Shown: positions 38,865 to 49,009, numbered from the stretch's first letter. The stretch: DNA of 64,000 bases from Paracoccaceae bacterium (GCA_014872815.1 WKFK01000012.1:1-64000); one strand, 5' to 3'. Notes: generated from the letters alone by a model not told the origin. Made by a program: numbers and translations.

Positions 38865-39664
38865 CAGATCACCCGCGACAACAGGAACAGCCCCGTGTCC
38901 TCCAGAGCGGCCAAAGTCTTTGGCCGATCCAGAACAACAACACGTCCAGCGGAAACCACGATGCCTTCCACGCCCGCTTTGGCCGCGGCCCGCACAGTGT
39001 CCGGCCCAATCGCTGGCATATCGACCCGCAAGTCCTGACCCCGCTTAGGTGCCTTCAGGAAAACACCTTTGCCGCGCCGCAAATGGTCAGGTGTCTCCGC
39101 CACAAACCGCAGCATTGCGTCGGTGCCTTGCAGCGTCTCAACGCCCAACGCGAGACCTGCGGCCACAACGGCCCCCTGCCCCACGTCCAGCGGCGACAGC
39201 GCCAACAGAATATCCGCCGCGCGGCTGGCATCCTGCAAAGCTTGCTCAGACGGCTCAGGACCAGCCAGCAGACCTTCCTCCGCCGTCAGCCCATCAAGCA
39301 ACTCATGCGCGCCCACGACCTCAAAGCCCTGCTCTTCAAAAACAGCAATGATCAACCGCAGGATCGCGTCATCGCCACCTTGCAACGCAGGCAACAGACG
39401 TGGCGCAATCGCCAACATCCCGGCGTCAAACTCCGCCGGGTTCAGCGCCGGACGGCCCAAACCGCCCGCCATCACAAGCCGGGTCACGCCGCCAGCCTTC
39501 AAAGCCTCAAATAACCCACCCATTTTCTCAAAGCGATGGGCGTGAACCTCGCCCGGCATGTCATGCGCCACGCCCTCAAACACGACACACATCGCATCCG
39601 GATGCGCCGCTGCCAACGCCACTGGCAGGCTACCGCCGCCGCACAAAATCGCCAGTCGGCTCAT
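38864..39664 (-). CDS. lpxI: UDP-2,3-diacylglucosamine diphosphatase LpxI
   Basis: LpxI hydrolyses UDP-2,3-diacylglucosamine to lipid X; alphaproteobacteria use it in place of LpxH. The 266-residue protein (DUF1009) has the N-terminal LAILCGGGSLPVALAAAH and the C-terminal LKAPKRGQDLRVDMPAIGPD catalytic region with conserved acidic residues. It lies between lpxA and lpxB, which supports the role. GAGG precedes the start. Confidence 0.95.
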   Translation of the reverse strand: MSRLAILCGGGSLPVALAAAHPDAMCVVFEGVAHDMPGEVHAHRFEKMGGLFEALKAGGVTRLVMAGGLGRPALNPAEFDAGMLAIAPRLLPALQGGDDAILRLIIAVFEEQGFEVVGAHELLDGLTAEEGLLAGPEPSEQALQDASRAADILLALSPLDVGQGAVVAAGLALGVETLQGTDAMLRFVAETPDHLRRGKGVFLKAPKRGQDLRVDMPAIGPDTVRAAAKAGVEGIVVSAGRVVVLDRPKTLAALEDTGLFLLSRVI

Positions 39665-39668
39665 GGGA

Positions 39669-40466
39669 TTACCTCGGTGTCAGGAAAGAACGGTCCGTGT
39701 CGCCCATGATAAAGGCCACGATCTCTTGCACGTAATCGCTGTCAGTTTCCTCGCCCAAGCGTTTCGCTCGCGCCTGAAACGCGCCTTCGCCTTGCGCCAG
39801 CATCTGAAACGCGGCCCGCAAAGCTGTGATGTCCGAACGCGCCACGCCGCGACGCTTCAGACCAACAAGGTTCAACCCGTCCAACTCCCCACGCGGCCCC
39901 TGTACCAAACCGTAGGGGATCACGTCATTGGTCACCATGCTGACCGCGCCAATGATGGCGCCGCGGCCAATACGCACCCATTGGTGAATGCCACATAGCC
40001 CGCCAATGATCACATCATCCTCAATGACACAGTGTCCTGCAACGGCTGCGGAGTTCACAACAATCACGTTGTTACCGATCTGCGCATCATGCGCGATGTG
40101 ACAGCCTGCCATGAACAACCCGTCGTCCCCCACACGGGTCACACCGCCACCGCCCTCGGTGCCGCTGTTCATTGTGACGTGCTCGCGAATGCGGTTGCGC
40201 GCGCCGATGATAAGCTTGGTCTTTTCTCCACCAAACTTCAGATCCTGCGGGACCTCACCAATCACGGCAAAGCTGAACACCACAGTGTCCGCGCCGATCT
40301 CTGTGTCGCCGGTCACCACCACATGAGACTTCAGTTCCACCCCCTTGTGCAGAACGACCTGTGGCCCCACCACACAAAACGGACCTACGACGCAGCCATC
40401 CGCGACAACCGCACCGTCTTCAATCACCGCGGAGGCGTGCACCTCTGCCTGTGCAGAAACTGCCAT
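39669..40466 (-). CDS. lpxA: UDP-N-acetylglucosamine O-acyltransferase LpxA
   Basis: LpxA adds the first fatty acid to UDP-GlcNAc in lipid A synthesis. The 265-residue protein is a left-handed beta-helix with hexapeptide repeats (AVVADGCVVGPFCVVGPQVV) and the catalytic histidine region NSGTEGGGGVTRVGDDGLFMAGCHIAHD, then a helical C-terminus. An AAGGAG site precedes the ATG. The gap to fabZ is 5 bp. Confidence 0.97.
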   Translation of the reverse strand: MAVSAQAEVHASAVIEDGAVVADGCVVGPFCVVGPQVVLHKGVELKSHVVVTGDTEIGADTVVFSFAVIGEVPQDLKFGGEKTKLIIGARNRIREHVTMNSGTEGGGGVTRVGDDGLFMAGCHIAHDAQIGNNVIVVNSAAVAGHCVIEDDVIIGGLCGIHQWVRIGRGAIIGAVSMVTNDVIPYGLVQGPRGELDGLNLVGLKRRGVARSDITALRAAFQMLAQGEGAFQARAKRLGEETDSDYVQEIVAFIMGDTDRSFLTPR

Positions 40467-40471
40467 CAGCC

Positions 40472-40936
40472 TTACTCCTTAGGCAGGTCCATCATTGCGG
40501 TGAATTCAACTTCACAAGCCACCTCACCGTCAACCGTAGCGGTGCCTGCAAATTTCCAGACCTTGCCACCCGGCTTACCCCGCGTGGTCTCAACCTTCAT
40601 CTCAAGCACGTCGCCTGGGACAACCATGCGACGGAACTTACATTTGTCGATGCCCATGAAGTAGACCAGCAGGTCTTTGTCCGCCAAGTCCAGCGCCACG
40701 CCCACCATGATAGCGGAGGTCTGCGCCATGGCTTCAACAATGGTTACGCCCGGCATGATCGGCTTTTTAGGGAAGTGTCCCTGAAAATGCGGCTCATTCA
40801 TTGTGACCATTTTGATGCCTTTGGCCGATTGATAGCCATCAATATCAACCACTTTGTCGACCAGCAGGAACGGATAACGATGCGGAATGAGCCGTTGAAT
40901 CAGCTCGATATCGGCGCTTTTGAGATCTTCGGACAT
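40472..40936 (-). CDS. fabZ: 3-hydroxyacyl-ACP dehydratase FabZ
   Basis: FabZ dehydrates 3-hydroxyacyl-ACP in fatty acid elongation. The 154-residue hotdog protein shows [19 protein letters not shown] with the catalytic histidine and [22 protein letters not shown] with the catalytic glutamate. The site GAGGAG lies before the ATG. Placement next to lpxA balances phospholipid and lipid A use of hydroxyacyl-ACP. Confidence 0.97.
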   Translation of the reverse strand: MSEDLKSADIELIQRLIPHRYPFLLVDKVVDIDGYQSAKGIKMVTMNEPHFQGHFPKKPIMPGVTIVEAMAQTSAIMVGVALDLADKDLLVYFMGIDKCKFRRMVVPGDVLEMKVETTRGKPGGKVWKFAGTATVDGEVACEVEFTAMMDLPKE

Positions 40937-41059
40937 AGTTTGCTCCTCATGCGGCCTAAGACTTTGATCTTAGCCCTAACAACCTGCGCCCCAAGGAGCA
41001 AGCACCCGACCACAGTCAATGGCTTGCTATGTCACGCAAAATGCTCTGGTGATCACGCG

Positions 41060-41626
41060 TCACTCGTCTTCTGGAACCGCATCTGAAACGGCTCCGTCCC
41101 CCAACGCTTTGTTTAAACGCTCAATGGCAATCGCAGTGACATCCACCGCAGGATCTCCCAACAGCACTTCGCGCCGCTCCAGGATCACACTGGCCCCAGC
41201 ATCCTGCATCAGCTTGGTCAAAATTGGGCTAGCAACACGAATAAACGCTTCTTGCTCTTGAAGACGGCGCTGCTCGAGGTTGGCCGCTTTGGCATCCTGC
41301 TCACTACGTATTTGCACGACGCGGGCGTCAAATGCTTCCGCCACCGCACGAAACGCGTCCGGCTCCATTTCACTGCGTTTTTCAGTAAGCACCCGTTCTT
41401 CTTCCGTCAGCTCAGCTTGGATGCGACGGTTTTCTGCCAGCAGAACCGATTCCTCGGCGGCCAATTCCTGCGCCACCTGGCGCCCAAACGTCGACTGGCT
41501 AAACAATGCTTCGCTGTCTACGGTCAAAATCGGCGATTGCGGAAGCTGAATGTCTTGTGCCCAAGCAAACGGGGCGCTCCAAAGCGCCCCAGCCAAAAGG
41601 ACTAAGCGAAGTACACGCCGGCCCAT
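41060..41626 (-). CDS. ompH: OmpH/Skp family periplasmic chaperone
   Basis: The 188-residue protein has a signal peptide (residues 1-23, RRVLRLVLLAGALWSAPFAW), a beta core (ILTVDSEALFSQSTFG) and long alpha arms (RRIQAELTEEERVLTEKRSE) typical of the Skp jellyfish trimer that carries unfolded outer membrane proteins to the Bam complex. The tail after residue 165 is variable. It follows bamA by 6 bp, as in many Gram-negative genomes. Confidence 0.88.
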   Translation of the reverse strand: MGRRVLRLVLLAGALWSAPFAWAQDIQLPQSPILTVDSEALFSQSTFGRQVAQELAAEESVLLAENRRIQAELTEEERVLTEKRSEMEPDAFRAVAEAFDARVVQIRSEQDAKAANLEQRRLQEQEAFIRVASPILTKLMQDAGASVILERREVLLGDPAVDVTAIAIERLNKALGDGAVSDAVPEDE

Positions 41627-41632
41627 ATCAGA

Positions 41633-43993
41633 TCAGAACTGCGCACTGATGGTAAAGTCGAAACTCTGGTCTCGGTCGAACTCTTCTTTTTGCAGCGCTT
41701 TGGTAAAGTTGAACCGCAAAGGACCGATAGGCGTGGTCCAAAAGATCGAGGCACCGACAACGTGGCGCAACCTGAAATCTTCATACAGAACCTCACCGAC
41801 ACCGCTGGTGTTGTCCAACCCCCAAAGAGAACCGACGTCGTAGAAAAGACCACCGGTGATACCGAGTTCTTCAGGCAAGCCCAGCGGGAACTCCGCTTCA
41901 AACCGCGCCGAGGCATAATATTTGCCGCCCAATGCGTCGTCAAAAGATCCGTCAGCGGCCCGTTCTCTTGGACCGATACCATAGGGCTCAAAGCCACGAA
42001 TGTTGCGGTTAGACACGATGTAACGATCGTCAATCCGGCTGTCTCCGTCCGGCGAATACAGCGCACCACCTTGTAGGGTCGCCCGCAACGTCACTTCTTC
42101 ATGCCACACCTTGGCTTCCGCAACGGCGCGTGCGGTGGTGGACACAAAAGTATAGTCACCGCCAAGACCGCCAAAGTCCTGCCCAAACTCAAACAGATAC
42201 CCCCGCGTCGGATCAAGACCCCGACGGCGCGTATCATACCGGTACGTATACCCAACCGAGCTTTTCCAGATTTCGCCGCGCGACGCTTCCTGCTCAATAA
42301 TCGTATTTGGATCGATGGCTTCAGCGGCTGCTACCTCCATACCGGAGCGTTCCAACGTATAACGCAAGCGCATGCTAGAATACTCACCGAGTTCAAAGCC
42401 GAGATATGGGGCAAATTGTCCAACAGTGTTTGTGAAACGCGCCTCACCAGGCTCGAACTCTTTATAAAACAAGCCAAATCCCGCAGTCAGATTGCGGCCC
42501 AAGAACGCGGGCTCCGCGAACGACAGGCTATAGTCTTTGATGTCTGATGATGTCGAGAAAGACAAACCAAAGTTTTGTCCACGCCCCAAGAAGTTGCTTT
42601 CGCTAAACCGCACAACAATCCCGATACCATCGTTTGTCGAATAAGTACCGCCAAGCGCCAGAGAGCCGGTGGGCTGCTCTTCCACATCCACATCCACGAT
42701 CACCTGACCCGGCGTGCTGCCTTCGCGCGCGTTAACATCTGCAACCGCAAAGAAGCCCAAGGCACGAATACGTTCTGCACTCTCACGGATTTCGCGAGGG
42801 TTGAAAGGGTCGCCCTCCACGATACGGAACTGGTTACGGATAACCTTATCCAACGTCGTGGTGTTGCCCTCGATATCAATGCGCTCAACAAAGATTTTCG
42901 GCCCTTTGGAGATGACAAACTCGACATCCAGCGTCAGATCCCGGTCATTCCGTGTGATACGTGGGTCAACACGCAGAAAGTCTTGTCCCTGCTTCAGACC
43001 AAAACGCTCCATGCGTGCAATCGAATTTTCAACAAGCGTAGGAGAATAGACGACGCCATTTTTCAAGCGCAACGTGTCCAGGTACTCTTGGGCATCCAAC
43101 CCATCAATCTCGCTCGTCGCGGTGATGTTGCCAAACTTGAACTGCTGCCCTTCCTCAACATTGAAGGTGACAAAATACCCATCGCGCTCCCGCGACAATT
43201 CCGCGTTGACGCTCAGCGTCCGGAAATCTACGTAACCACGCGACAAATAGAAGTCGCGCAACACTTGCTTGTCGAACTCGATACGATCATTCACAAACGT
43301 ATCTTGCTTGAAAAACGCGCGCAAAAGCCCCGCCTGTTTCGTGCCAAGTACCCGGCGCAAACGGTTGTCGCTGTAGTTCCGGTTGCCAACAAAGCCTATC
43401 CGCTCGATCTCGACCACACCGCCTTCAAACACTTCAAACACAAGGTCCGCACGGTTGTCGCTACGACGGATCACACGGGTGTTGACCCGCGCCGCCAGTC
43501 GTCCGGCTTCGGCATAAGCCTGAGTGATACGAGCAGCGTCGCGCTCGGCAACCGCAGGGTTCAGAACCCGTCGGGACTCCGATTCCACCAACTGTTGCAA
43601 GGCTTCGTCTTTCAGACGTTTGTTACCCTCAAAACTAATCCGGTTGATCGTCGGATACTCTGTGACCTTGATAATCAGGGTGCTACCGCTTGGTACCAAT
43701 TCCACAGTTTCAAACAAGCCGCTCGCAAGCACACGCTGATAGGCTGCATTGACCTGACCGGCGGTCACCGCTGTGCCGCGTGGAATCGCAGCATAGTTTG
43801 CCACGGCAGCGGCTTCGATACGCTGGTTGCCTTCCACCCGGACGGTGTTGAAATTGTACGTTTGCGCGTGCCCAAATGTGGGCAACGCCAGCAAAAACGC
43901 AAAAATCACAAAGAAAAACGCTAATATAAGGCGTCCACTCTGCGCCTCTCCCCCGTCTTTGGCAATCGCCAAAGCCTTCGATTGTTTGGTCAT
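41633..43993 (-). CDS. bamA: outer membrane protein assembly factor BamA
   Basis: BamA inserts beta-barrel proteins into the outer membrane. The 786-residue precursor has a signal segment (RLILAFFFVIFAFLLALPTF), five POTRA-type repeats to about residue 440 (VRVEGNQRIEAAAV, IEGNTTTLDKVIRNQF) and the 16-stranded barrel with GGTYSTNDGIGIVVRFSESN and the closing DQSFDFTISAQF ending in Phe. ATG 43993 with GGAG upstream is preferred to TTG 43999. It follows rseP after a short peptide gene. Confidence 0.97.
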   Translation of the reverse strand: MTKQSKALAIAKDGGEAQSGRLILAFFFVIFAFLLALPTFGHAQTYNFNTVRVEGNQRIEAAAVANYAAIPRGTAVTAGQVNAAYQRVLASGLFETVELVPSGSTLIIKVTEYPTINRISFEGNKRLKDEALQQLVESESRRVLNPAVAERDAARITQAYAEAGRLAARVNTRVIRRSDNRADLVFEVFEGGVVEIERIGFVGNRNYSDNRLRRVLGTKQAGLLRAFFKQDTFVNDRIEFDKQVLRDFYLSRGYVDFRTLSVNAELSRERDGYFVTFNVEEGQQFKFGNITATSEIDGLDAQEYLDTLRLKNGVVYSPTLVENSIARMERFGLKQGQDFLRVDPRITRNDRDLTLDVEFVISKGPKIFVERIDIEGNTTTLDKVIRNQFRIVEGDPFNPREIRESAERIRALGFFAVADVNAREGSTPGQVIVDVDVEEQPTGSLALGGTYSTNDGIGIVVRFSESNFLGRGQNFGLSFSTSSDIKDYSLSFAEPAFLGRNLTAGFGLFYKEFEPGEARFTNTVGQFAPYLGFELGEYSSMRLRYTLERSGMEVAAAEAIDPNTIIEQEASRGEIWKSSVGYTYRYDTRRRGLDPTRGYLFEFGQDFGGLGGDYTFVSTTARAVAEAKVWHEEVTLRATLQGGALYSPDGDSRIDDRYIVSNRNIRGFEPYGIGPRERAADGSFDDALGGKYYASARFEAEFPLGLPEELGITGGLFYDVGSLWGLDNTSGVGEVLYEDFRLRHVVGASIFWTTPIGPLRFNFTKALQKEEFDRDQSFDFTISAQF

Positions 43994-44171
43994 TCCCAAA
44001 CTCCGCAGTACATCCCAGTTGGATTGTGACTATCGGGTCTGGGGGCTGATGTCAAAACCGCAATAGGCTTCAAACAAAGAGAATCGCCTTGCGTGGCATC
44101 AGCATCCCTAGCGGATTAGCCTGTCAACACCACACAATGTGGTGGGCCGACCGCCGCCAGTCAGAATTACC

Positions 44172-44318
44172 TTAGTAGAGCCCGCCATTCAGGATCACTG
44201 TCCCAATGTAAGAACCGAGCGACAACCCACCGATGATCGCCACGGGAAACAACAAACGCTCCCAGTTGATATCAATCAACAGACCAAGTGCGCGGTATCC
44301 GCTTTCGATTGTGTGCAT
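44172..44318 (-). CDS. 48-residue membrane peptide between rseP and bamA
   Basis: The minus-strand frame gives a 48-residue peptide: a polar start (MHTIESGYRALGLLIDIN) followed by one membrane helix (LLFPVAIIGGLSLGSYIGTVIL). It is too short to be found by size alone; I accept it because of the coding-like frame, membrane-protein character and position inside the operon, but the ribosome site (GGAACC) is weak. No family is recognised. Confidence 0.5.
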   Translation of the reverse strand: MHTIESGYRALGLLIDINWERLLFPVAIIGGLSLGSYIGTVILNGGLY

Positions 44319-44412
44319 GGTTCCAAACCCAATTCTTACCTACCTGCTAACCTTAGCCAGAGAATTGGGCGAAAATTGGGCGCGGGACAAATCCCACACC
44401 CAATTTATAAGT

Positions 44413-45765
44413 TTACGGACAGAACAAATCGTTGGTGAGGCCAAACACCATCATGCTCAGCACCAGCACCAGCCCCGCCGTCATCAGAATACGCAGCACA
44501 CCGTCCGCCGGCGGCTTCCCGGTCACTGCCTCATAAGCGTAAAACACCAGGTGTCCGCCATCCAGCATCGGGATCGGGAACAGGTTCAACAGTCCAATCG
44601 CAGTGGACAGCACCGCAATGAACCAAATGAAGCTCTGTGCGCCTTGGCTCGCCATCGCGCTGGACGTCTGTGCAATACCCACTGGTCCGGACAGATTACA
44701 GCTGCTGATCGCGCCGGTGATCATATGATAAAGTCCGCTCACGGATCCTTCCATGATACGACCGGTTTGGCGAACGCCGGCCATAAACGCTGCGCCAAAG
44801 GGAAGTTGCTCAGTTGCAGGTTCAAACGCAAACCCACCACTGATGCCAATCCGCCAATGGGTTACAAAACCACCGTCCGGCTGCGGTTCATCCACGCGAC
44901 GAGGTGTCAGATCATACTGATCGACAACGCCCGACCGATACACCGACAGCGCCAAGGTCCGGCCGTCGCCCCCCTCCACGGCCTCTTTAAGCTGTGAAAA
45001 CGCAACGATTGGTTCGCCATCAATTGCCGTGAAAACATCGCCCACCTCAAGCCCAGCGTTATAGGCCGCGGACCGCGGCGCCAATGATTGCACCATAGGC
45101 GGATATAGAAACGGACCGGACACGTCCAAAGTCTCACCATCGCGCTCCACCGTATAGGTCAGCACCGGCTCTTTCGGCATCGCGTCTGCAAAGACGTCAA
45201 AGGCTTCTGGATCATCAAAGGAAGGTATCTCCGCCCCGGCGATCGCCTTCACCACATCGCCCTGCTGCAACTCATAGGGCGCATCTGGCAAATCCCAGGT
45301 TTCACCCACGATCAGCTTGCTACCAATCTGACCGTTGAACATCATCACACCGGTGAAAATGATGATCGACAGGATGAAGTTGAACACCGGCCCCGCCAGC
45401 ACCGTCGCCGCCCGCGCCCACAGTGGCGCGCCATGCATGGTGTGGCGCCGCTCTTCTTCGGTCATTTCGGCCATGGCTTCGCCGTCCTTGCCGCTTGCGG
45501 CATTGGCGTCGCCTTTGAATTTCACATATCCGCCCAGTGGAATGGCCGCGATCTGCCATTTGGTGCCGCGTTTGTCATAACGCGAATAGATCACCGGCCC
45601 AAAACCAAGGCTGAACACATCCGCGCCAATCCCGCTCCAGCGGCCCACGATGTAGTGCCCATATTCATGGATCGCGACAATGATCGACAGAGCCACAACA
45701 AACCACAGCACGGTCAACCCGCCGCCGCCAATTCCCGAAATCAGCGATGAAATATCCAAATGCAC
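44413..45765 (-). CDS. rseP: RIP metalloprotease RseP
   Basis: RseP is the inner membrane site-2 protease that cuts regulatory membrane proteins. The 450-residue protein has HEYGH in a membrane helix at residues 33-37 (IVAIHEYGHYIVGRW), a PDZ region (SAAYNAGLEVGDVFTAIDGEPI) and the second metal motif NLFPIPMLDGGHL. GTG 45765 with AGAGGAC upstream is chosen because the family begins there; longer frames to 45852 overlap dxr. Envelope operon member. Confidence 0.95.
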   Translation of the reverse strand: MHLDISSLISGIGGGGLTVLWFVVALSIIVAIHEYGHYIVGRWSGIGADVFSLGFGPVIYSRYDKRGTKWQIAAIPLGGYVKFKGDANAASGKDGEAMAEMTEEERRHTMHGAPLWARAATVLAGPVFNFILSIIIFTGVMMFNGQIGSKLIVGETWDLPDAPYELQQGDVVKAIAGAEIPSFDDPEAFDVFADAMPKEPVLTYTVERDGETLDVSGPFLYPPMVQSLAPRSAAYNAGLEVGDVFTAIDGEPIVAFSQLKEAVEGGDGRTLALSVYRSGVVDQYDLTPRRVDEPQPDGGFVTHWRIGISGGFAFEPATEQLPFGAAFMAGVRQTGRIMEGSVSGLYHMITGAISSCNLSGPVGIAQTSSAMASQGAQSFIWFIAVLSTAIGLLNLFPIPMLDGGHLVFYAYEAVTGKPPADGVLRILMTAGLVLVLSMMVFGLTNDLFCP

Positions 45766-45781
45766 GTCCTCTAGTTGGGCG

Positions 45782-46951
45782 TTATGCCAATTTTTGCATG
45801 ACCTTATCAGCCGTCTTGCGAGCCAGATGGTCGGTTTCCATGACCGTATCAAGGGTCATTTCGGCATTCTTGCGGCAATGTGATGGAGAAAGCTGTTCTA
45901 AAACCTCTTCGACAACCTCAGCCATCTGCAGAAAGCCAATGCGGTGATCTAGGAACCCGTCAAGCGCACGCTCCTTGGCGGCGTTGAAAATCGCCCCCGC
46001 GTGCCCGCCAAGCTCCAAGACCTCGTGCGCCAGACGCAACGCAGGATAACGTTGCAAATCCGGCGCGCGGAAATGCAGTGCGCCAATCTTGGCAAGATCC
46101 AAACGTTCCACCGGCAACGTCTTGCGCTCCGGCCAGTGCAGCGCAAATCCAATCGCATGCCGCATGTCCGGCGGGCCTACATGCGCCATCAACGCGCCGT
46201 CGTTGAAGCCCACCAAGGCATGCACCAAAGATTCCGGATGCACCAGCACTTCGATCTGCTCATGCGCACAGCCAAAAAACTCTTTGGTCTCAATGACCTC
46301 AAGCGCTTTATTGAACATCGACGCGCTGTCCACGGTGATCCGTTGCCCCATATTCCAATTGGGATGGCTGCTCGCCTGCTCTGGCGTGGCCCGCGCCATA
46401 TCTTCCAGAGACCAATCGCGGAACGCGCCCCCGCTGGCGGTGATGATGATCCGCTCCACCGCGGCCATATCCTCGCCAATCAGGCCCTGGAACACCGCCG
46501 AATGCTCACTGTCCACAGGCAGAATGCGCGCGCCGTAGTGTTCTGCGGTGCCCATGATCAACTGCCCTGCCGTGACCAAGGATTCCTTGTTCGCCAGCGC
46601 CAATGTCGCGCCTTGCTGCAGCGCAACCAACCCAGGTGCCAACCCAGCGGCGCCAACAATCGCACTCATCACCCAGTCCGCTGGCCGTGCTGCGGCCTCG
46701 CGGATCGCCATCGCACCGGCAGCGGCCTCAACACCACTGCCCTCCAACGCCGCGCGCAGCTCGTCAAGGCGCGACTCATCCGCTGTGACCGCAATATCGG
46801 CGTTCAATGCTCGCGCATCCGCAGCGAGCTGCGCAATGTTTTGCCCCCCGCTCAGCGCCACAACGTCATAGCTCTCAGGATCGCGTCGGATCAGGTCGAT
46901 GGTGTTTTGTCCAATCGACCCGGTCGCACCAAAAATGGAGATTTTTCTCAT
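45782..46951 (-). CDS. dxr: 1-deoxy-D-xylulose-5-phosphate reductoisomerase
   Basis: Dxr makes methylerythritol phosphate, the committed step of the MEP isoprenoid pathway. The 389-residue protein has ISIFGATGSIGQNTI (NADPH), VDSEHSAVFQ and TASGGAFRDW (metal and substrate sites) and WNMGQRITVDSASMFNKALE. Its ATG overlaps the cdsA stop by 4 bp. Confidence 0.97.
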   Translation of the reverse strand: MRKISIFGATGSIGQNTIDLIRRDPESYDVVALSGGQNIAQLAADARALNADIAVTADESRLDELRAALEGSGVEAAAGAMAIREAAARPADWVMSAIVGAAGLAPGLVALQQGATLALANKESLVTAGQLIMGTAEHYGARILPVDSEHSAVFQGLIGEDMAAVERIIITASGGAFRDWSLEDMARATPEQASSHPNWNMGQRITVDSASMFNKALEVIETKEFFGCAHEQIEVLVHPESLVHALVGFNDGALMAHVGPPDMRHAIGFALHWPERKTLPVERLDLAKIGALHFRAPDLQRYPALRLAHEVLELGGHAGAIFNAAKERALDGFLDHRIGFLQMAEVVEEVLEQLSPSHCRKNAEMTLDTVMETDHLARKTADKVMQKLA

Positions 46952-47721
46952 GTCGCAGGCAGCCCCAGTACCGCGCCAAGCACCAGCACCAACAGCGCCG
47001 CACCCAACATCGCATCAAACCGGTCCAGCAAACCGCCGTGGCCAGGGATAAGGTTGGAACTGTCCTTGATACCAGTATGGCGCTTGATCGCGCTTTCCGC
47101 AGCATCGCCCATCTGCGACGCAAACGCCGTCAGCACGGACAATATGATCAGCGGCGTACCGCCAAAAGCCATGCCCACCAATCCGGCAGCCACCCAGCCT
47201 GCCATGGTGCCAGACCATGTCTTTTTCGGGCTCACCTTGGGCCAGAATTTCGGCCCGCCTATCAAGCGGCCTGCAAAATACCCTGCCACATCGGTCGCCA
47301 CAACAACTGCCACCAGCCATAGCACCCAATAGGCCCCGCGCACATCCCGCAGCACAATCAGCCCGTAGCAGGCCAACATTAACCCCGCCGCGTAAGCAAC
47401 GTAAATCGCTCGATCTTTCTTAAGCTGTCCCGCGCCCGCCAGCGGCACCGCAAGCAGCATTGGCAAGATCGCTTGCCCGGGCACAAAGTCGGTCAGCGCC
47501 AGCACCACAGCGGCCAAAGCGCCCATGGACAGAGACACTTTTTGATCACCACCAGACAGCATGCGGGTCAACTCCCAGACCATGCCGCCACAGATGATCA
47601 CGACAAACTCGTGGAACAGAAATCCACCTTGCCAGATCGCCAATCCCCCCACGCCAAGCAGCACCACTGCTGACAGGGTTCGGGGCAGCAAATCGCCCCA
47701 TTTACCTGCTGTGCCGCTCAT
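46948..47721 (-). CDS. cdsA: phosphatidate cytidylyltransferase
   Basis: CdsA makes CDP-diacylglycerol. The 257-residue protein has seven or eight helices and the family signature DVAGYFAGRLIGGPKFWPKVSPKKTWSGTMAG near residues 137-168, with further TPLIILSVLTAFASQMGDAAESAIKR. Overlaps by 4 bp with both uppS and dxr, so it is translated as part of the envelope operon. Confidence 0.95.
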   Translation of the reverse strand: MSGTAGKWGDLLPRTLSAVVLLGVGGLAIWQGGFLFHEFVVIICGGMVWELTRMLSGGDQKVSLSMGALAAVVLALTDFVPGQAILPMLLAVPLAGAGQLKKDRAIYVAYAAGLMLACYGLIVLRDVRGAYWVLWLVAVVVATDVAGYFAGRLIGGPKFWPKVSPKKTWSGTMAGWVAAGLVGMAFGGTPLIILSVLTAFASQMGDAAESAIKRHTGIKDSSNLIPGHGGLLDRFDAMLGAALLVLVLGAVLGLPAT

Positions 47722-48440
47722 ACTGTCACCGCGCCAAACCGACGGTCGCGTGTTGCATAGGCATCCACCAGTTTGCGGAATTCTTCTTTGGAGAAATCCG
47801 GCCAGAGTGTGTCGATAAACTCATATTCGGCATAGGCCGATTGCCACAGCAGGAAGTTGGAAATCCGCGCCTCGCCGCTGGTGCGAATGACCAGGTCCGG
47901 GTCCGGCAACACATGGGTGTCCAGATACTTCGGCAGTGTCTCCTCGCCCACATCCTCGGGCTTAAGCTTGCCGTCTGCCACATCCTGCGCCAACCGCTGC
48001 GTGGCACGTGCCACTTCATCACGCCCACCGTAGTTCAGCGCGATGGTCAGGTTCACCTCGTCGTTTTCAGCTGTGAGCTCTTCCAGCTCGTCCATCAAGG
48101 CGCGCAGCTTTTCGTCCAAACGCGGACGATCACCGATAAAACGCACCCGCACCCCTTCCGCCTTCAGCCCACGGGCTTCCTTGCGGATGTACTGGCGAAA
48201 CAGGCTCATCAAGCCCGCGACTTCCGCCTGCGTGCGCTTCCAGTTCTCGGTCGAAAACCCAAAAATCGTCAAATACTCCACGCCCAAAGGCTTACACGCG
48301 CGCACAATCTCTTTGACGCGCTTTGCCCCAGCGTGGTGCCCAAATAACCGCGGGCGACCGCGTGCCTGCGCCCAGCGGCCGTTGCCATCCATAATAATGG
48401 CCACATGCCGCGGGCCGGTCGCGGGAATCTCGTCACCCAT
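47718..48440 (-). CDS. uppS: undecaprenyl diphosphate synthase
   Basis: UppS makes the C55 lipid carrier for peptidoglycan and O-antigen. The 240-residue protein shows HVAIIMDGNGRWAQARGRPR with the catalytic aspartate, TIFGFSTENWKR, and the C-terminal DLVIRTSGEARISNFLLWQSAYAEY. The 4-bp overlap with cdsA indicates coupled translation. Confidence 0.97.
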   Translation of the reverse strand: MGDEIPATGPRHVAIIMDGNGRWAQARGRPRLFGHHAGAKRVKEIVRACKPLGVEYLTIFGFSTENWKRTQAEVAGLMSLFRQYIRKEARGLKAEGVRVRFIGDRPRLDEKLRALMDELEELTAENDEVNLTIALNYGGRDEVARATQRLAQDVADGKLKPEDVGEETLPKYLDTHVLPDPDLVIRTSGEARISNFLLWQSAYAEYEFIDTLWPDFSKEEFRKLVDAYATRDRRFGAVTV

Positions 48441-48445
48441 ATTGA

Positions 48446-49009
48446 TCAGACCTGCATGATCTCGGATTGCTTGTTCTCAAGCGCCGCGTCGATCTGCTTG
48501 ATGTAACTGTCGGTCATTTCCTGAACTTCAGCTTCCCAAAGCTTCTGGTCGTCCTCAGACATGCCGTCGCCTTTGGCCTTCTTGATGGTGTCCATCCCAT
48601 CACGACGCACATTGCGTACAGCCACACGAGCATGCTCGGCATATTGTGCCGCCACACGGGCCAGCTCGGTCCGGCGTTCTTCGTTCAGCTCAGGAATAGG
48701 CAGCATCACAATGGTGCCGTTGGTCTGCGGGTTGATACCCAGACCGGAATTCATGATCGCTTTCTCAACCGCGCTCACCAGCGACTTGTCCCATACATTG
48801 ATGGTCACCATGCGCGGCTCAGGCACGTTCACGGTGCCAACCTGGTTGATCGGTGTCTTGGAGCCATAGGCTTCCACCATAACCGGCTCCAGCATCGTGG
48901 CCGAGGCGCGGCCTGTACGCAGCGAAGCAAATTCAGTTTTCAAAGCACCCATCGCGCCATCCATGCGGCGGGTCAGATCGTCGGTATCAAGTTCGAACTC
49001 TTCGGACAT
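48446..49009 (-). CDS. frr: ribosome recycling factor
   Basis: RRF splits the post-termination ribosome with EF-G. The 187-residue protein has the typical helical arms around [18 protein letters not shown] and the [18 protein letters not shown] domain II. ATG 49009 is preferred to the longer frame at 49075, which adds 22 unlikely residues. It lies 5 bp upstream of uppS in transcription order. Confidence 0.97.
   Translation of the reverse strand: MSEEFELDTDDLTRRMDGAMGALKTEFASLRTGRASATMLEPVMVEAYGSKTPINQVGTVNVPEPRMVTINVWDKSLVSAVEKAIMNSGLGINPQTNGTIVMLPIPELNEERRTELARVAAQYAEHARVAVRNVRRDGMDTIKKAKGDGMSEDDQKLWEAEVQEMTDSYIKQIDAALENKQSEIMQV

Noticed and set aside
37677-39038. 453-codon His/Arg-rich frame opposite lpxB
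   Set aside because: lpxB has all family motifs on the minus strand; the mirror frame is biased in composition only.
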